DNA from: Acidobacteria bacterium OLB17
Lineage (GTDB): Bacteria > Acidobacteriota > Blastocatellia > Pyrinomonadales > Pyrinomonadaceae
Reading direction: 5' to 3'
Length of the DNA stretch: 64,000 nucleotides
Assembly (NCBI GenBank): GCA_001567505.1
Contig: LLEU01000025.1
Span: 120,743-184,742 of the forward strand
The notes under the pieces were generated by a model. The model saw nothing but the letters and a program-made list of their open reading frames with translations, did no database searches and was not told where the DNA came from. Positions 47,299 through 55,607 of the stretch are shown here, piece after piece; within the stretch, counting starts at the first letter, position 1; each line of letters opens with the position of its first letter. Both the position numbers and the translations under genes were made by a program.

Positions 47299-48587
47299 CT
47301 ATGCATAGATGCCGCGCATCCGCGTGTCGTATGCGACACGGTCGATCGCGAGCATATATGCCGCCGTCCGAGAATCCACATTATGCTTCTCGGCATAATG
47401 CACAAGCTCGTTAAAGCTTGCGACCATCTTCTCGGCCAATCGATTGTTCACTTCCTCTTCCGACCAGAAGTAGCCCATTCGATCCTGCACCCATTCGAAG
47501 TACGAGACCGTAACGCCGCCCGCATTCGCAAGGATGTCCGGCACGACGAAGATACCCTTGTCGTGAAGGATCTTGTCTGCCTTCGGCGTTGTCGGTCCGT
47601 TCGCTCCCTCTGCGAGGATGCGGCATTTAATGCGGTCGGCATTCTCGGACGTGATCTGGTTCTCGGTCGCACAAGGTGCAAGAACGTCGCACTCGATCTC
47701 GAGAAGTTCCTTATTATCCACATGATCGACGTCCGGATAACCCTCGAAAGATCGATTCTTCTGGAGATACTCCAGCACATGCGGGATCTTAAGCCCGTTC
47801 GGGTTGTAGATGCCGCCGCCGATCTCTGAGATACCGACGACCTTGTAGCCTGCTTCGTACATCAGGCGTGCGCCGAGGCCGCCGACATTGCCCGAGCCCT
47901 GTACGATGATCGAGGTCTTCTCCGGCGTAAGGTTGAAACGCTTGATCGCCTCGCCGATCGAGATCAGCAGGCCGCGGCCTGTTGCCTCGCGACGGCCAAG
48001 CTTCCGCCGAGAGCGACGGGCTTGCCGGTCACGACCGCAGTAACGGTATGGCGTGCATGCATCGAATATGTATCCATGATCCAGGCCATCGTCTGCTCGT
48101 TAGTATTCATATCCGGCGCAGGAACGTCCTTGTCCGGGCCGATGAAGTCGATGAGTTCCGCCGTATAGCGTCGTGTGAGGCGTTCGAGTTCGCCGATCGA
48201 CATCTGCCGAGGATCGCAAACGATCCCGCCTTTTCCGCCGCCGAAAGGCACGTTCACGACCGCGCATTTCCACGTCATCCAGGCTGAAAGGGCCTTCACC
48301 TCGTCGATATTCACGTCCGGTGCGTATCGAATGCCGCCCTTTGCCGGGCCGCGTGCGAAGTTGTGCTGTACACGAAATCCCTCGAACACCTGTATGTGTC
48401 CGTCGTCCATACGAACGGGAACGTAAACCTTGATCTCCCTGCTCGGCACACGCATTACGGCGTAAAGGTCGTCGTCGAGCCCCAAGAGCTTTGCCGCGCG
48501 ATCGAACCGTTCGCTCATTGCTTCGAACGGATTCTTCTCGTCGCTGCCTTTGAAACGCCGCATATCATCGGCCATCGGATTTGCCAT
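47299..48587 (-). CDS. gdh: Glutamate dehydrogenase (frameshifted)
   Basis: About 429 residues when repaired. An NAD(P)-dependent Glu/Leu/Phe/Val-type dehydrogenase that interconverts glutamate and 2-oxoglutarate plus ammonia. [42 protein letters not shown] contains the two catalytic Lys. The Rossmann part has [33 protein letters not shown]. The frame breaks near 47994-47997: ALGGSL continues as AVARQQ and stops, while the other frame gives [19 protein letters not shown]; one missing G in TTGGG explains it. Start ATG 48587 follows GGAG; TTG 48605 is less likely. larE ends 24 bases upstream. Confidence 0.88.
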
Positions 48588-48611
48588 TTTTATGAGATTC
48601 TCCAAAATTAG

Positions 48612-49469
48612 TTAGTTCTTTACTGTATTGTCTGAGACATTCAACGACCCAGAACGAAAACCTTCGAGGTCGAGCGTCACAAACTTAAAACCTATTGCCT
48701 TCAGCTCGCGTGCGATCGCGGCCGCGGTCGTAATATTGAGTGCGGCCTGCAGCTCCGCAGGCGAGATCTCGACGCGCGCGAGATCATCGTGGACGCGAAC
48801 TCGGAATTCTACAAAGCCGAGCGAACGCAGAACTTCCTCGGCCCGTTCGATACGCGAGAGCCTTTCAAGCGTCACCGGTACTCCGACCGCAACGCGCGAC
48901 GAAAGGCACGGGGCAGCCGGCTGATCCCATGTCTCGAGGCCCGCGGCCCTACTCAATTCCCTGATCTCACTTTTCGTAAAACCAAGTTCCGCGAGCGGAC
49001 TTCGGACGGCGTGTTCCCTTGCGGCCGTAAGTCCCGGGCGATGGCCTCCGAGATCGTCGGCATTCGTTCCGTCAAGGATCACCGCATTCGTCTCGGCCGC
49101 TGCCTCAGAGAGCTTTGAATATAATTCCGATTTGCAGAAATAGCATCGATCGCCGGCATTTGCGGCATAATTCGGGTCCGAGAGCTCGTAAGTTTCAAGT
49201 GTCCTGATATTGAAACCGTTCGCCCGTGCGATGCGAAGCGCGTTCTCCCTTTGATATTGAGAAACGCTCGGCGAGAGGCCAATGACGCAAGCTGCGTCCT
49301 CGCCCAGCTCTTCCGTTGCGATCTTGGCAAGATAGGAACTATCGACACCTCCAGAGTATGCGACCAACACTCGTTGAAGTTTGCGCATCAGAGAACGCAG
49401 GGTGCGTTCTTTATCGGCCGTTGTTACTTTGGCGGCGGCCGCGGCGGCGATTTCCTGTAAGGCGATCAT
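48612..49469 (-). CDS. larE: ATP-dependent sacrificial sulfur transferase LarE
   Basis: 285 residues. The PP-loop YSGGVDSSYLA (38-48) adenylates the substrate. Cys188 in AAPCLSSR matches the sacrificial Cys (Cys176 of the Lactiplantibacillus enzyme) whose sulfur is given to the nickel-pincer nucleotide of lactate racemase. An extra pair Cys109/Cys112 (CYFCKSEL) could hold an Fe-S cluster as in the other LarE type, making it catalytic. larB, larC and larA are not in the window, so a different sulfur acceptor is possible. It lies just upstream of gdh on the same strand. Confidence 0.88.
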   Translation of the reverse strand: MIALQEIAAAAAAKVTTADKERTLRSLMRKLQRVLVAYSGGVDSSYLAKIATEELGEDAACVIGLSPSVSQYQRENALRIARANGFNIRTLETYELSDPNYAANAGDRCYFCKSELYSKLSEAAAETNAVILDGTNADDLGGHRPGLTAAREHAVRSPLAELGFTKSEIRELSRAAGLETWDQPAAPCLSSRVAVGVPVTLERLSRIERAEEVLRSLGFVEFRVRVHDDLARVEISPAELQAALNITTAAAIARELKAIGFKFVTLDLEGFRSGSLNVSDNTVKN

Positions 49470-49582
49470 TGTGGAACAAAGCTCCGCTCAAATCGAACTA
49501 AAATAATAACTTAGAGATGTGCGAGTGGCAAATACACTGAGCAATGATGCCGCAGCAGCGAACACAATTTTCTATTTTCGAG

Positions 49583-49591
49583 TGATATAAT
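49583..49591 (+). promoter_or_regulatory. Extended -10 promoter of the TPR operon
   Basis: TG-A-TATAAT (TG at 49583-49584, TATAAT 49586-49591) without a convincing -35. The start near 49598 would give an almost leaderless mRNA (ATG 49607). Confidence 0.5.
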
Positions 49592-49606
49592 CGCGTTACT
49601 TCTTAT

Positions 49607-51013
49607 ATGAAAGCCTTTCACGTCGTGTTCATCCTGCTATTTCTCGTCCCTGCGGCCGCGATCTTCGCGCAGGACGGCGACGAACCGGATATTGCCGGGA
49701 TGTTCCGCACCGCTCAGGATGTGCACGAGAAGGGCGATTATGAAAAGGCGATCGAGCTTTATAAGAAGATCCTCGAAGCCGCTCCGGGCCTGCCCGAAGC
49801 CGAATATCAGATCGGCTCCGCGTATCTTTCCTTAAAGAAACCTGCCGAGGCCGAGGAAGCTTTCCGAGCGGCGGTCAGCTCACGCCCCGATTGGTCGCTG
49901 CCGCTAACGGCACTTGGCGACCTTCTCGTCAGGAAATATAAGACGGCGTCCGCAACCGGCGCGGAAGCTCAAGCGATACGCTCCAAGGCTGACGACGTCC
50001 TGCAGAAGGCCGTGAAGCTCGACGCCGACAATATCCCCGCGTGGATCGCGCTTGCCGACCTTCGCGTTGCTTCGGGCGCATCGGCGGATGTGCGCGGGAC
50101 GACGCTCGCGAAACTCCGCGAACTTTCTGACGGCAAGTCGAACATTCCCGCTTCGCTCTGGATCGTCCGAAGCATACTCGAGCGTTCCCTTAACGACACG
50201 AACGCCGCAAAAGAGAGCCTCAAACGCGCTCTCCAGGCCGCACCCGAAGATCGAAATGCGTTGATCCTGCTCGGTGAATCGGAACTTAGATCGGGCGATG
50301 TGAACGCAGCAGCCGAGATCTTCAGAAAGCTCGAACCCGACGGCGCGGCCGACCCCGCGTTCATCCTGTTCAGGGCTCGGCTTCTTTCTGCACAAGGCAA
50401 ACCGGAAGAGGCGTTAAGGACGCTCTCGTCCCTAAAGACGGCCGAATCGCAAAAGCTGGCCGACTCGCTTCGTGTCGCTTCGTCCGAGGATGCACCCGAC
50501 CTCGAGCGCCGCCTTAAGGACGACCCGTCGAACGCGGCGATACTTGGCCGGCTCTGCGTCATCAACCGCATTTCGGCACCCGAGAAGGCCCTGGAATACT
50601 GCCGTCGTGCGAGCGAAGCCGACCCCGAGAATATCGCACACGCGATCGGATATTCGGGAGCATTGATCCAGGCACGGCAATTCGCACAGGCCGCCGCACT
50701 TGCGAAAAAACTCGTGGAATTCGCGCCCGACAACGCCACCGTCCGCACGAATCTCGCACTCGCGTATTTCGAGCTGAAGGCCTATGCTCAGGCCCGCGAG
50801 CAGTATCAGTGGCTCGTCGATCACAAACAAGGCCTTCCGGTCGCGTATTATTTTGTCGCGATAACGCAAGATCATCTTGGCGATTACCGCAATGCAGTGG
50901 CAAACTATCAATTATTCTTGAGAAATGCAGATCCGGCCGCGCACAAGCTCCAGATCGATCAGGTCACTCTGAGGCTGCCGGCGGTCGAGAAATTGGCACG
51001 CGGGTCAAAATAG
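49607..51013 (+). CDS. Secreted or periplasmic TPR-repeat protein
   Basis: 468 residues. Signal peptide (1-21, AIFAQ), then tetratricopeptide repeats: ALEYCRRASEADPENIAHAIGYSGALIQARQ and YEKAIELYKKILEAAPGLPEAEYQIGSAYLSLKKPAEAEEAFRAAVSSRP are clear units, with ten or so in total. TPR proteins scaffold protein assemblies in the envelope; the partner is unknown. It begins a compact operon with two further small exported proteins (next start 32 bases after the stop). Confidence 0.85.
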   Translation: MKAFHVVFILLFLVPAAAIFAQDGDEPDIAGMFRTAQDVHEKGDYEKAIELYKKILEAAPGLPEAEYQIGSAYLSLKKPAEAEEAFRAAVSSRPDWSLPLTALGDLLVRKYKTASATGAEAQAIRSKADDVLQKAVKLDADNIPAWIALADLRVASGASADVRGTTLAKLRELSDGKSNIPASLWIVRSILERSLNDTNAAKESLKRALQAAPEDRNALILLGESELRSGDVNAAAEIFRKLEPDGAADPAFILFRARLLSAQGKPEEALRTLSSLKTAESQKLADSLRVASSEDAPDLERRLKDDPSNAAILGRLCVINRISAPEKALEYCRRASEADPENIAHAIGYSGALIQARQFAQAAALAKKLVEFAPDNATVRTNLALAYFELKAYAQAREQYQWLVDHKQGLPVAYYFVAITQDHLGDYRNAVANYQLFLRNADPAAHKLQIDQVTLRLPAVEKLARGSK

Positions 51014-51044
51014 CGTGTTCAACGCGCGAGGTGTAGAAGCTAAG

Positions 51045-51626
51045 ATGTTCGATGCAAACGTTCCCTGCTTTGTGTTTCGTCGGATCGGTGCACGCAGTGC
51101 CCGCCTCGCTCTTCTTTGCGGCCTGCTTATTGCCGAAGCTCTCATTTTCTCGCACCACGCACCCGCGCAGCAGCAAACTTTGCTTGACAGTGCACCGCCG
51201 CCGCTGCTTGTTGCATCAAAAGAAGAGTTGGCACGCATCCTTGCTCCGGAAGACAACCGCGACAAGGCCGAACTTTCGCTCGAGGCCTTATCCGCGCATC
51301 TTTCAAAGGCCGAGGCGGCGAGCTCGGCCGGAGATCTCGAATTGGCATACAAGGAACTCGGCCAGTTCTGCGCAATTATGCACCGGACACTCAGCGCACT
51401 TCTTGTTTACGACGCACGAGGACGGCAGGATCTGCGAGCCCTTAAAAAGTACGACATCGGACTTCGCAAATTCCTCCTCAGGCTCGAGAATCTGCGGGCC
51501 GAAATGCCGGCAAGGTATGAGGATTTCGCCGTAAAGACGATCCATTATCTTCAGGACACCCGCGACGCAGCTCTCAAGCCGATGTTCGCAGACAACGTCG
51601 TCGCCGTACCGAATTCGGACAAATGA
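51045..51626 (+). CDS. Exported hypothetical protein in the TPR operon
   Basis: 193 residues from ATG 51045. An N-terminal hydrophobic segment (SARLALLCGLLIAEALIF, then APAQQQ) looks like a signal peptide. The rest is mainly helical (ELSLEALSAHLSKAEAASSAGDLELAYKELGQFCAIMHRTLSAL, DLRALKKYDIGLRKFLLRLENL). No family is recognised. A GTG at 51015 would add ten residues. It ends overlapping the following ATG (ATGA at 51623). The two helical proteins may bind each other or the TPR protein; this is inferred only from gene order. Confidence 0.7.
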   Translation: MFDANVPCFVFRRIGARSARLALLCGLLIAEALIFSHHAPAQQQTLLDSAPPPLLVASKEELARILAPEDNRDKAELSLEALSAHLSKAEAASSAGDLELAYKELGQFCAIMHRTLSALLVYDARGRQDLRALKKYDIGLRKFLLRLENLRAEMPARYEDFAVKTIHYLQDTRDAALKPMFADNVVAVPNSDK

Positions 51627-52180
51627 CAGCACGCGATCTCACATTTTTCTTCTTTGCGACGCTGGTCGCCATTCTTTCAGTGACGGCCGCGTCGGCACAG
51701 CACCGGGATTATCTGACCGACGCCGAGATCGAGATCGTCCGCGAGACGCAGCAGTTGGACAATCGCGTAAACGTGCTCGTCAAAATAATGGATCGACGGT
51801 TTACCGCCCTCGGTATCGACCCGAAGGCCGCAGTTCCAAAGAAAAAGGATAAGACTGAATGGGGGCCCGAACCTACAGGCACTCGCGCCGAACTGCTCGG
51901 CGACATTCGCTCGATAATGCAGAAGGCGATCGATGACATCGACACCACCGCGGAGCGCCCGAATTTGATGGTGGCTGATGTCACCGAACGAAAACCGAAG
52001 ACCTTCAAGGAGGTCTTTCCGGTCGCGGTCCGCAACCTAGCCGCTGCCGCCGAACGCTACAAACCCCTACTTCAAGCGGAAGGCGCAAAGACCCAAGATC
52101 GCATCGAGACCGGCATCATCTCGAAGATCATCGAACTCTGCGACGAGGTCACGGCTTCGGTCGCAAAACTCCCTTCATAA
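51623..52180 (+). CDS. Exported hypothetical protein, third gene of the TPR operon
   Basis: 185 residues. Signal peptide (1-26, ASAQ), then a helical protein (YLTDAEIEIVRETQQLDNRVNVLVKIMDRRFTAL, ELLGDIRSIMQKAIDDIDTTAE, FPVAVRNLAAAAERYKPLLQAE). It is similar in layout to the gene before it, with which it shares a 4-base overlap. Both contain an LDNRV/KIMDRR-type or LRKFLLRLENL-type helix, so they could be distant relatives, which I cannot verify by eye. Function unknown. Confidence 0.7.
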   Translation: MTARDLTFFFFATLVAILSVTAASAQHRDYLTDAEIEIVRETQQLDNRVNVLVKIMDRRFTALGIDPKAAVPKKKDKTEWGPEPTGTRAELLGDIRSIMQKAIDDIDTTAERPNLMVADVTERKPKTFKEVFPVAVRNLAAAAERYKPLLQAEGAKTQDRIETGIISKIIELCDEVTASVAKLPS

Positions 52181-52253
52181 TTTTCACGACGGGCAAGAGG
52201 ATATGGGTTCGCGCGTTTGCCGCAAATGCGCCTCTCAATTACACTCTTTCTTT

Positions 52254-53363
52254 ATGTCGGAAAACGAACTGAAACGAACACCGCTCAACGAAGCTCATCG
52301 TTCGCTCGGCGGCAAAATGGTTGATTTTGGCGGCTGGGGTATGCCCGTCCAATATTCGGCCGGCGTTATCGAAGAGCATATGCGCTGCCGAACGAGCGTC
52401 GGGCTTTTCGATGTCTCGCATATGGGCGAGATCTGGGTGGAAGGCCCGGATGCGATCGCCTTCGTCAATCGCATAACGACCAACGACGTGACGAAGCTTG
52501 TTGACGGCCAGGCACATTATTCCGTCCTGCCGAATGAGGCCGGCGGCTGTGTTGACGACCTGCTCGTCTATCGGTTCGGCCCGGAAAAGCTGCTCCTCGT
52601 GGTCAACGCCGGAACGACCGATAAGGACTGGGACTGGATCACTGCACAAAAACGCGATGAGGACGTCACGCTCAAGAATGCCTCTTCCGATCTCTGCCAG
52701 ATCGCGATCCAGGGGCCGAACGCCCTCTCGATCCTTCAGGGCCTCACGGAAACTGAACTTTCGCCTATTGCGTATTACCATTTCGTGAACGGCAGGGTTG
52801 ACGGCGTTGACGCGATCATCTCGCGTACGGGTTACACGGGCGAGGACGGATTCGAGGTCTATGCCGCCGCCGACAAGGCCGTCCAGCTTTGGGAGCGTAT
52901 GCTTGCCGAAGGCTCCGGCGAAGGCATTCTTCCGTGCGGGCTTGCCGCACGAAACACCCTTCGGCTTGAGGCCGCGATGTCGCTTTACGGGCACGAACTC
53001 GGCGACGACATCTCGCCGCTCGAAGCAAATCTCGGCTGGATCACAAAGCTCAAGAAAGAAGGCGGTTTTATCGGCTGCGACGCGATCGAGAAGTTGAAAG
53101 AAAGCGGCATCACGCGCAAGATCGCCGGATTCGAGATGCGCGAGCCGGGCATCGCCCGCGACGGCTGCGAGATCTATTCCGGAGATGAGAAGGTCGGCGT
53201 GGTTACGTCCGGTTCACCCGCTCCTTTTCTAAAGAAGAACATCGGGCTCGCATTCCTTCCGCCCGAATTGGCAAATGCCGGACAGCAAATTAGAATTGAC
53301 GTTAGAGGAAAACGTCTCGCTGCCGAGGTCGTCCCGACGCCGTTCTATAAGCGGGCTAAGTAG
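52254..53363 (+). CDS. gcvT: Glycine cleavage system T protein (aminomethyltransferase)
   Basis: 369 residues from ATG 52254 (MSENELKRTPLNEAHRSLGGKMVDFGGWGMPVQY). It transfers the methylene group from the aminomethyl-lipoyl arm of GcvH to tetrahydrofolate, releasing ammonia. Conserved blocks include RTSVGLFDVSHMGEIWVEGPDA, GGCVDDLLVYR, RTGYTGEDGFEVY, GLAARNTLRLEAAMSLYGHEL and VTSGSPAPFLKKNIGLAFL. The 73-base gap upstream is too short for a glycine riboswitch. It is followed directly by a zinc-ribbon gene and then gcvH. Confidence 0.96.
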   Translation: MSENELKRTPLNEAHRSLGGKMVDFGGWGMPVQYSAGVIEEHMRCRTSVGLFDVSHMGEIWVEGPDAIAFVNRITTNDVTKLVDGQAHYSVLPNEAGGCVDDLLVYRFGPEKLLLVVNAGTTDKDWDWITAQKRDEDVTLKNASSDLCQIAIQGPNALSILQGLTETELSPIAYYHFVNGRVDGVDAIISRTGYTGEDGFEVYAAADKAVQLWERMLAEGSGEGILPCGLAARNTLRLEAAMSLYGHELGDDISPLEANLGWITKLKKEGGFIGCDAIEKLKESGITRKIAGFEMREPGIARDGCEIYSGDEKVGVVTSGSPAPFLKKNIGLAFLPPELANAGQQIRIDVRGKRLAAEVVPTPFYKRAK

Positions 53364-53597
53364 ATGGCCGACGACGTTTACAAATGCGTCAAATGCGCGG
53401 GCGAGATGGTGCGGGGTTTTATCGCTGATTACAGCGAGCGTTCCTATTTTTTGGCGAAATGGGCCGAGGGCGAACCGGTCAACCCCACGTTCCTCGGCAT
53501 TACCGGCACTAATGTAGAGATGCTGGATAGGCCCACAAAGGACGTCAGGGCACTACGATGTTCGCGTTGCGGGTTTTTGGAGCTTTACGCAGTTTAG
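53364..53597 (+). CDS. Small zinc-ribbon protein between gcvT and gcvH
   Basis: 77 residues with two CxxC knuckles, Cys8/Cys11 (YKCVKC) and Cys66/Cys69 (RCSRCG), separated by a short globular part (EMVRGFIADYSERSYFLAKWAEGEP). It ends CGFLELYAV. The layout fits small bacterial proteins of the DUF6487 type, of unknown role. The ATG comes directly after the gcvT stop with no gap and gcvH follows 26 bases later, so it is expressed with the glycine cleavage genes. A regulatory or lipoylation-related role is only a guess. Confidence 0.78.
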   Translation: MADDVYKCVKCAGEMVRGFIADYSERSYFLAKWAEGEPVNPTFLGITGTNVEMLDRPTKDVRALRCSRCGFLELYAV

Positions 53598-53623
53598 GGT
53601 GACTCAATTCAAGATAAAAAACT

Positions 53624-54013
53624 ATGTCAAACATTCCAGAGAACTTACGATACAGCAAAGACCATGAATGGATCGCCGTCGATGGCGATGTCGCGACAAT
53701 TGGTATCACCGATTATGCACAGCACTCCCTCGGGGATGTTGTCTATGTTGACCTGCCGCGCGTGGGCGATAAATTCGGCACTCACGAATCGTTCGGCTCG
53801 GTCGAATCCGTAAAGGCGGTCTCCGAGATCTTTACGCCGCTCGGAGGCGAGGTCACAGAGGTGAACGACGGCCTGAACGATGCGCCGGAATCGGTCAATA
53901 ACGACCCGTACGAAGCCGGTTGGATGATCAAGATGAAGATGGAGAATGCGGGCGAAGCCGATGCCCTGCTCTCCGCAGCCGAATACGAGGAATATCTTAA
54001 GGCGAGCGAATAG
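53624..54013 (+). CDS. gcvH: Glycine cleavage system H protein
   Basis: 129 residues, standard. The lipoyl carrier Lys64 lies in GSVESVKAVSEIFTP; HEWIAVDGDVATIGITDYAQHSLGDVVYVDLP and NDDPYEAGWMIK-type (NNDPYEAGWMIKMKM) blocks are conserved. GcvH shuttles the aminomethyl intermediate between the P and T proteins. It is followed by a hairpin terminator before gcvPA, so P-protein levels may be set separately. Confidence 0.97.
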   Translation: MSNIPENLRYSKDHEWIAVDGDVATIGITDYAQHSLGDVVYVDLPRVGDKFGTHESFGSVESVKAVSEIFTPLGGEVTEVNDGLNDAPESVNNDPYEAGWMIKMKMENAGEADALLSAAEYEEYLKASE

Positions 54014-54046
54014 GCCGCGGCCTTTTTGCTTAGATAAGTGCTTTTG

Positions 54047-54080
54047 AGCTCCGATCCGTCTCGTGCGGTTCGGAGCTTTT
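54047..54080 (+). terminator. Hairpin terminator between gcvH and gcvPA
   Basis: AGCTCCGA (54047-54054) pairs with TCGGAGCT (54070-54077), followed by TTTT (54077-54080). It splits the gcv cluster into two transcripts or sets a ratio. Confidence 0.65.
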
Positions 54081-54166
54081 CTCGTTCTCCCGGCAATTCC
54101 CTCTCGCCCGATTTGTCGCCTTCAAAACCTTTGATATTATTTCAGTTTGTATCGAAAATTCAGGAA

Positions 54167-55495
54167 ATGAGATATATACCCAATTCACCGCAAGAGCGTG
54201 AAGAAATGCTCAAGGAAATTGGCCTTTCGTCGGCAGAGGAACTCTTCAGGACGATCCCGGGCGACATTCGCCTCGCAAGGCCATTGAATGTGAGCGAACC
54301 GCTCGCCGAGAACGAGATAATCGCCGCGTTCGAGGGCATGGCGGCCCGCAACACGGCAACGCAAAAGCCATCGTTCCTCGGCGCCGGAGTCTATTCGCAT
54401 TATTCGCCGACGATCGTCGATCATCTGCTTCAGCGGAGCGAATTCTTCACGAGCTACACGCCGTATCAGCCCGAGATCTCGCAGGGTACGCTGCAGTACA
54501 TCTTCGAGTTCCAGACGCTCGTCGCCCAGTTGACCGCGATGGAGGTCGCGAACGCGTCAATGTACGACGGTTCGACGGCAATGGCCGAGAGCTACCTGAT
54601 GGCGCAGCGTGTCACACGGCGGAATAAGATAGTCGTTGCGACAAGCGTCCACCCTGAGTATCGCGAGGTCGCCCGCACATACACGAAGCACGGCGATGCC
54701 GAGATCGTCGAAGCTGCATTTGATGAAGCGACGGGACGCCTCGCCGACCTGTCGGCTCTCGACGACAAGACGGCGGCCTTGGTCGTTCAGTCGCCGAACT
54801 TTTTCGGCTGCATCGAAGACCTGAGCGAACTCGCCGCAAAAGCGCACGAGGTCGGTGCCCTGTTCATCGTCGTCGTTACCGAAGCGATCTCGCTCGGCCT
54901 GCTGAAGGCTCCCGGAGCCTGCGACGCGGACATCGTCGTCGGCGAAGGCCAGTCCTGGGGCATCCCCGCAAGCTTTGGCGGCCCGCACGTCGGCTTCTTT
55001 GCAACGAGGGAGAAGTTCGTGCGTCAGATGCCGGGACGCCTCTGCGGCGTAGCTTACGACAAGGACGGCAAACGCGGCTTCACGCTAACGCTCTCGACAC
55101 GCGAGCAGCATATCCGCCGCGAAAAGGCCACGTCGAACATCTGCACGAATCAGGGCCTCATCGCACTCGCCGCCACTATCTATATGGAGGCGATGGGCAA
55201 GCAGGGCCTCGAAGAGGTCGCCGTGCAGAACGCCCAAAAGGCCGCTTACGCGAAAAATGCGATCGCCGCGATCGACGGCTATTCGATCCCGTTCTCAGCG
55301 CCGACATTCAATGAATTCGTCGTCCGCGGCCCTCGCCCGGCAAACGAGATCCTCGAGGCCGCCCGCGAAAAAGGCATCATCGGCGGCCTCGCTCTCTCGA
55401 AGTACTACCCCGGCCGCGAGAACGAGTTCCTCGTGTGCGTAACGGAGACCGCAGCACGTGAGAGTATCGATTTGCTACTGGATTCTCTGAGATGA
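54167..55495 (+). CDS. gcvPA: Glycine dehydrogenase (decarboxylating) subunit 1
   Basis: 442 residues from ATG 54167 (MRYIPNSPQEREEML), with AGGAA just upstream. N-terminal half of the split P-protein: FLGAGVYSHYSPTIVDHLLQRSEFFTSYTPYQPEISQGTLQYIFEFQ, NASMYDGSTAMAE, VVGEGQSWGIPASFGGPHVGFFA and TREQHIRREKATSNICTNQGL are all conserved. With GcvPB it decarboxylates glycine using PLP. The partner gene is separated by 3.6 kb containing a DUF262 gene and an aminotransferase-like gene. Confidence 0.96.
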   Translation: MRYIPNSPQEREEMLKEIGLSSAEELFRTIPGDIRLARPLNVSEPLAENEIIAAFEGMAARNTATQKPSFLGAGVYSHYSPTIVDHLLQRSEFFTSYTPYQPEISQGTLQYIFEFQTLVAQLTAMEVANASMYDGSTAMAESYLMAQRVTRRNKIVVATSVHPEYREVARTYTKHGDAEIVEAAFDEATGRLADLSALDDKTAALVVQSPNFFGCIEDLSELAAKAHEVGALFIVVVTEAISLGLLKAPGACDADIVVGEGQSWGIPASFGGPHVGFFATREKFVRQMPGRLCGVAYDKDGKRGFTLTLSTREQHIRREKATSNICTNQGLIALAATIYMEAMGKQGLEEVAVQNAQKAAYAKNAIAAIDGYSIPFSAPTFNEFVVRGPRPANEILEAAREKGIIGGLALSKYYPGRENEFLVCVTETAARESIDLLLDSLR

Positions 55496-55607
55496 CTATC
55501 TGAACAATTGTTCTAACGATGTGTGTTAATGGCAAGTCTGGCCGCTACGTTTCAGGATCTTTTACGGCAGGTTCTCCCATTCTAAACTCCACTATCAACC
55601 TAATTCC

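Noticed and set aside
52181..52253. Glycine riboswitch before gcvT
   Set aside because: Only 73 bases separate the genes and no paired aptamer pattern is visible.
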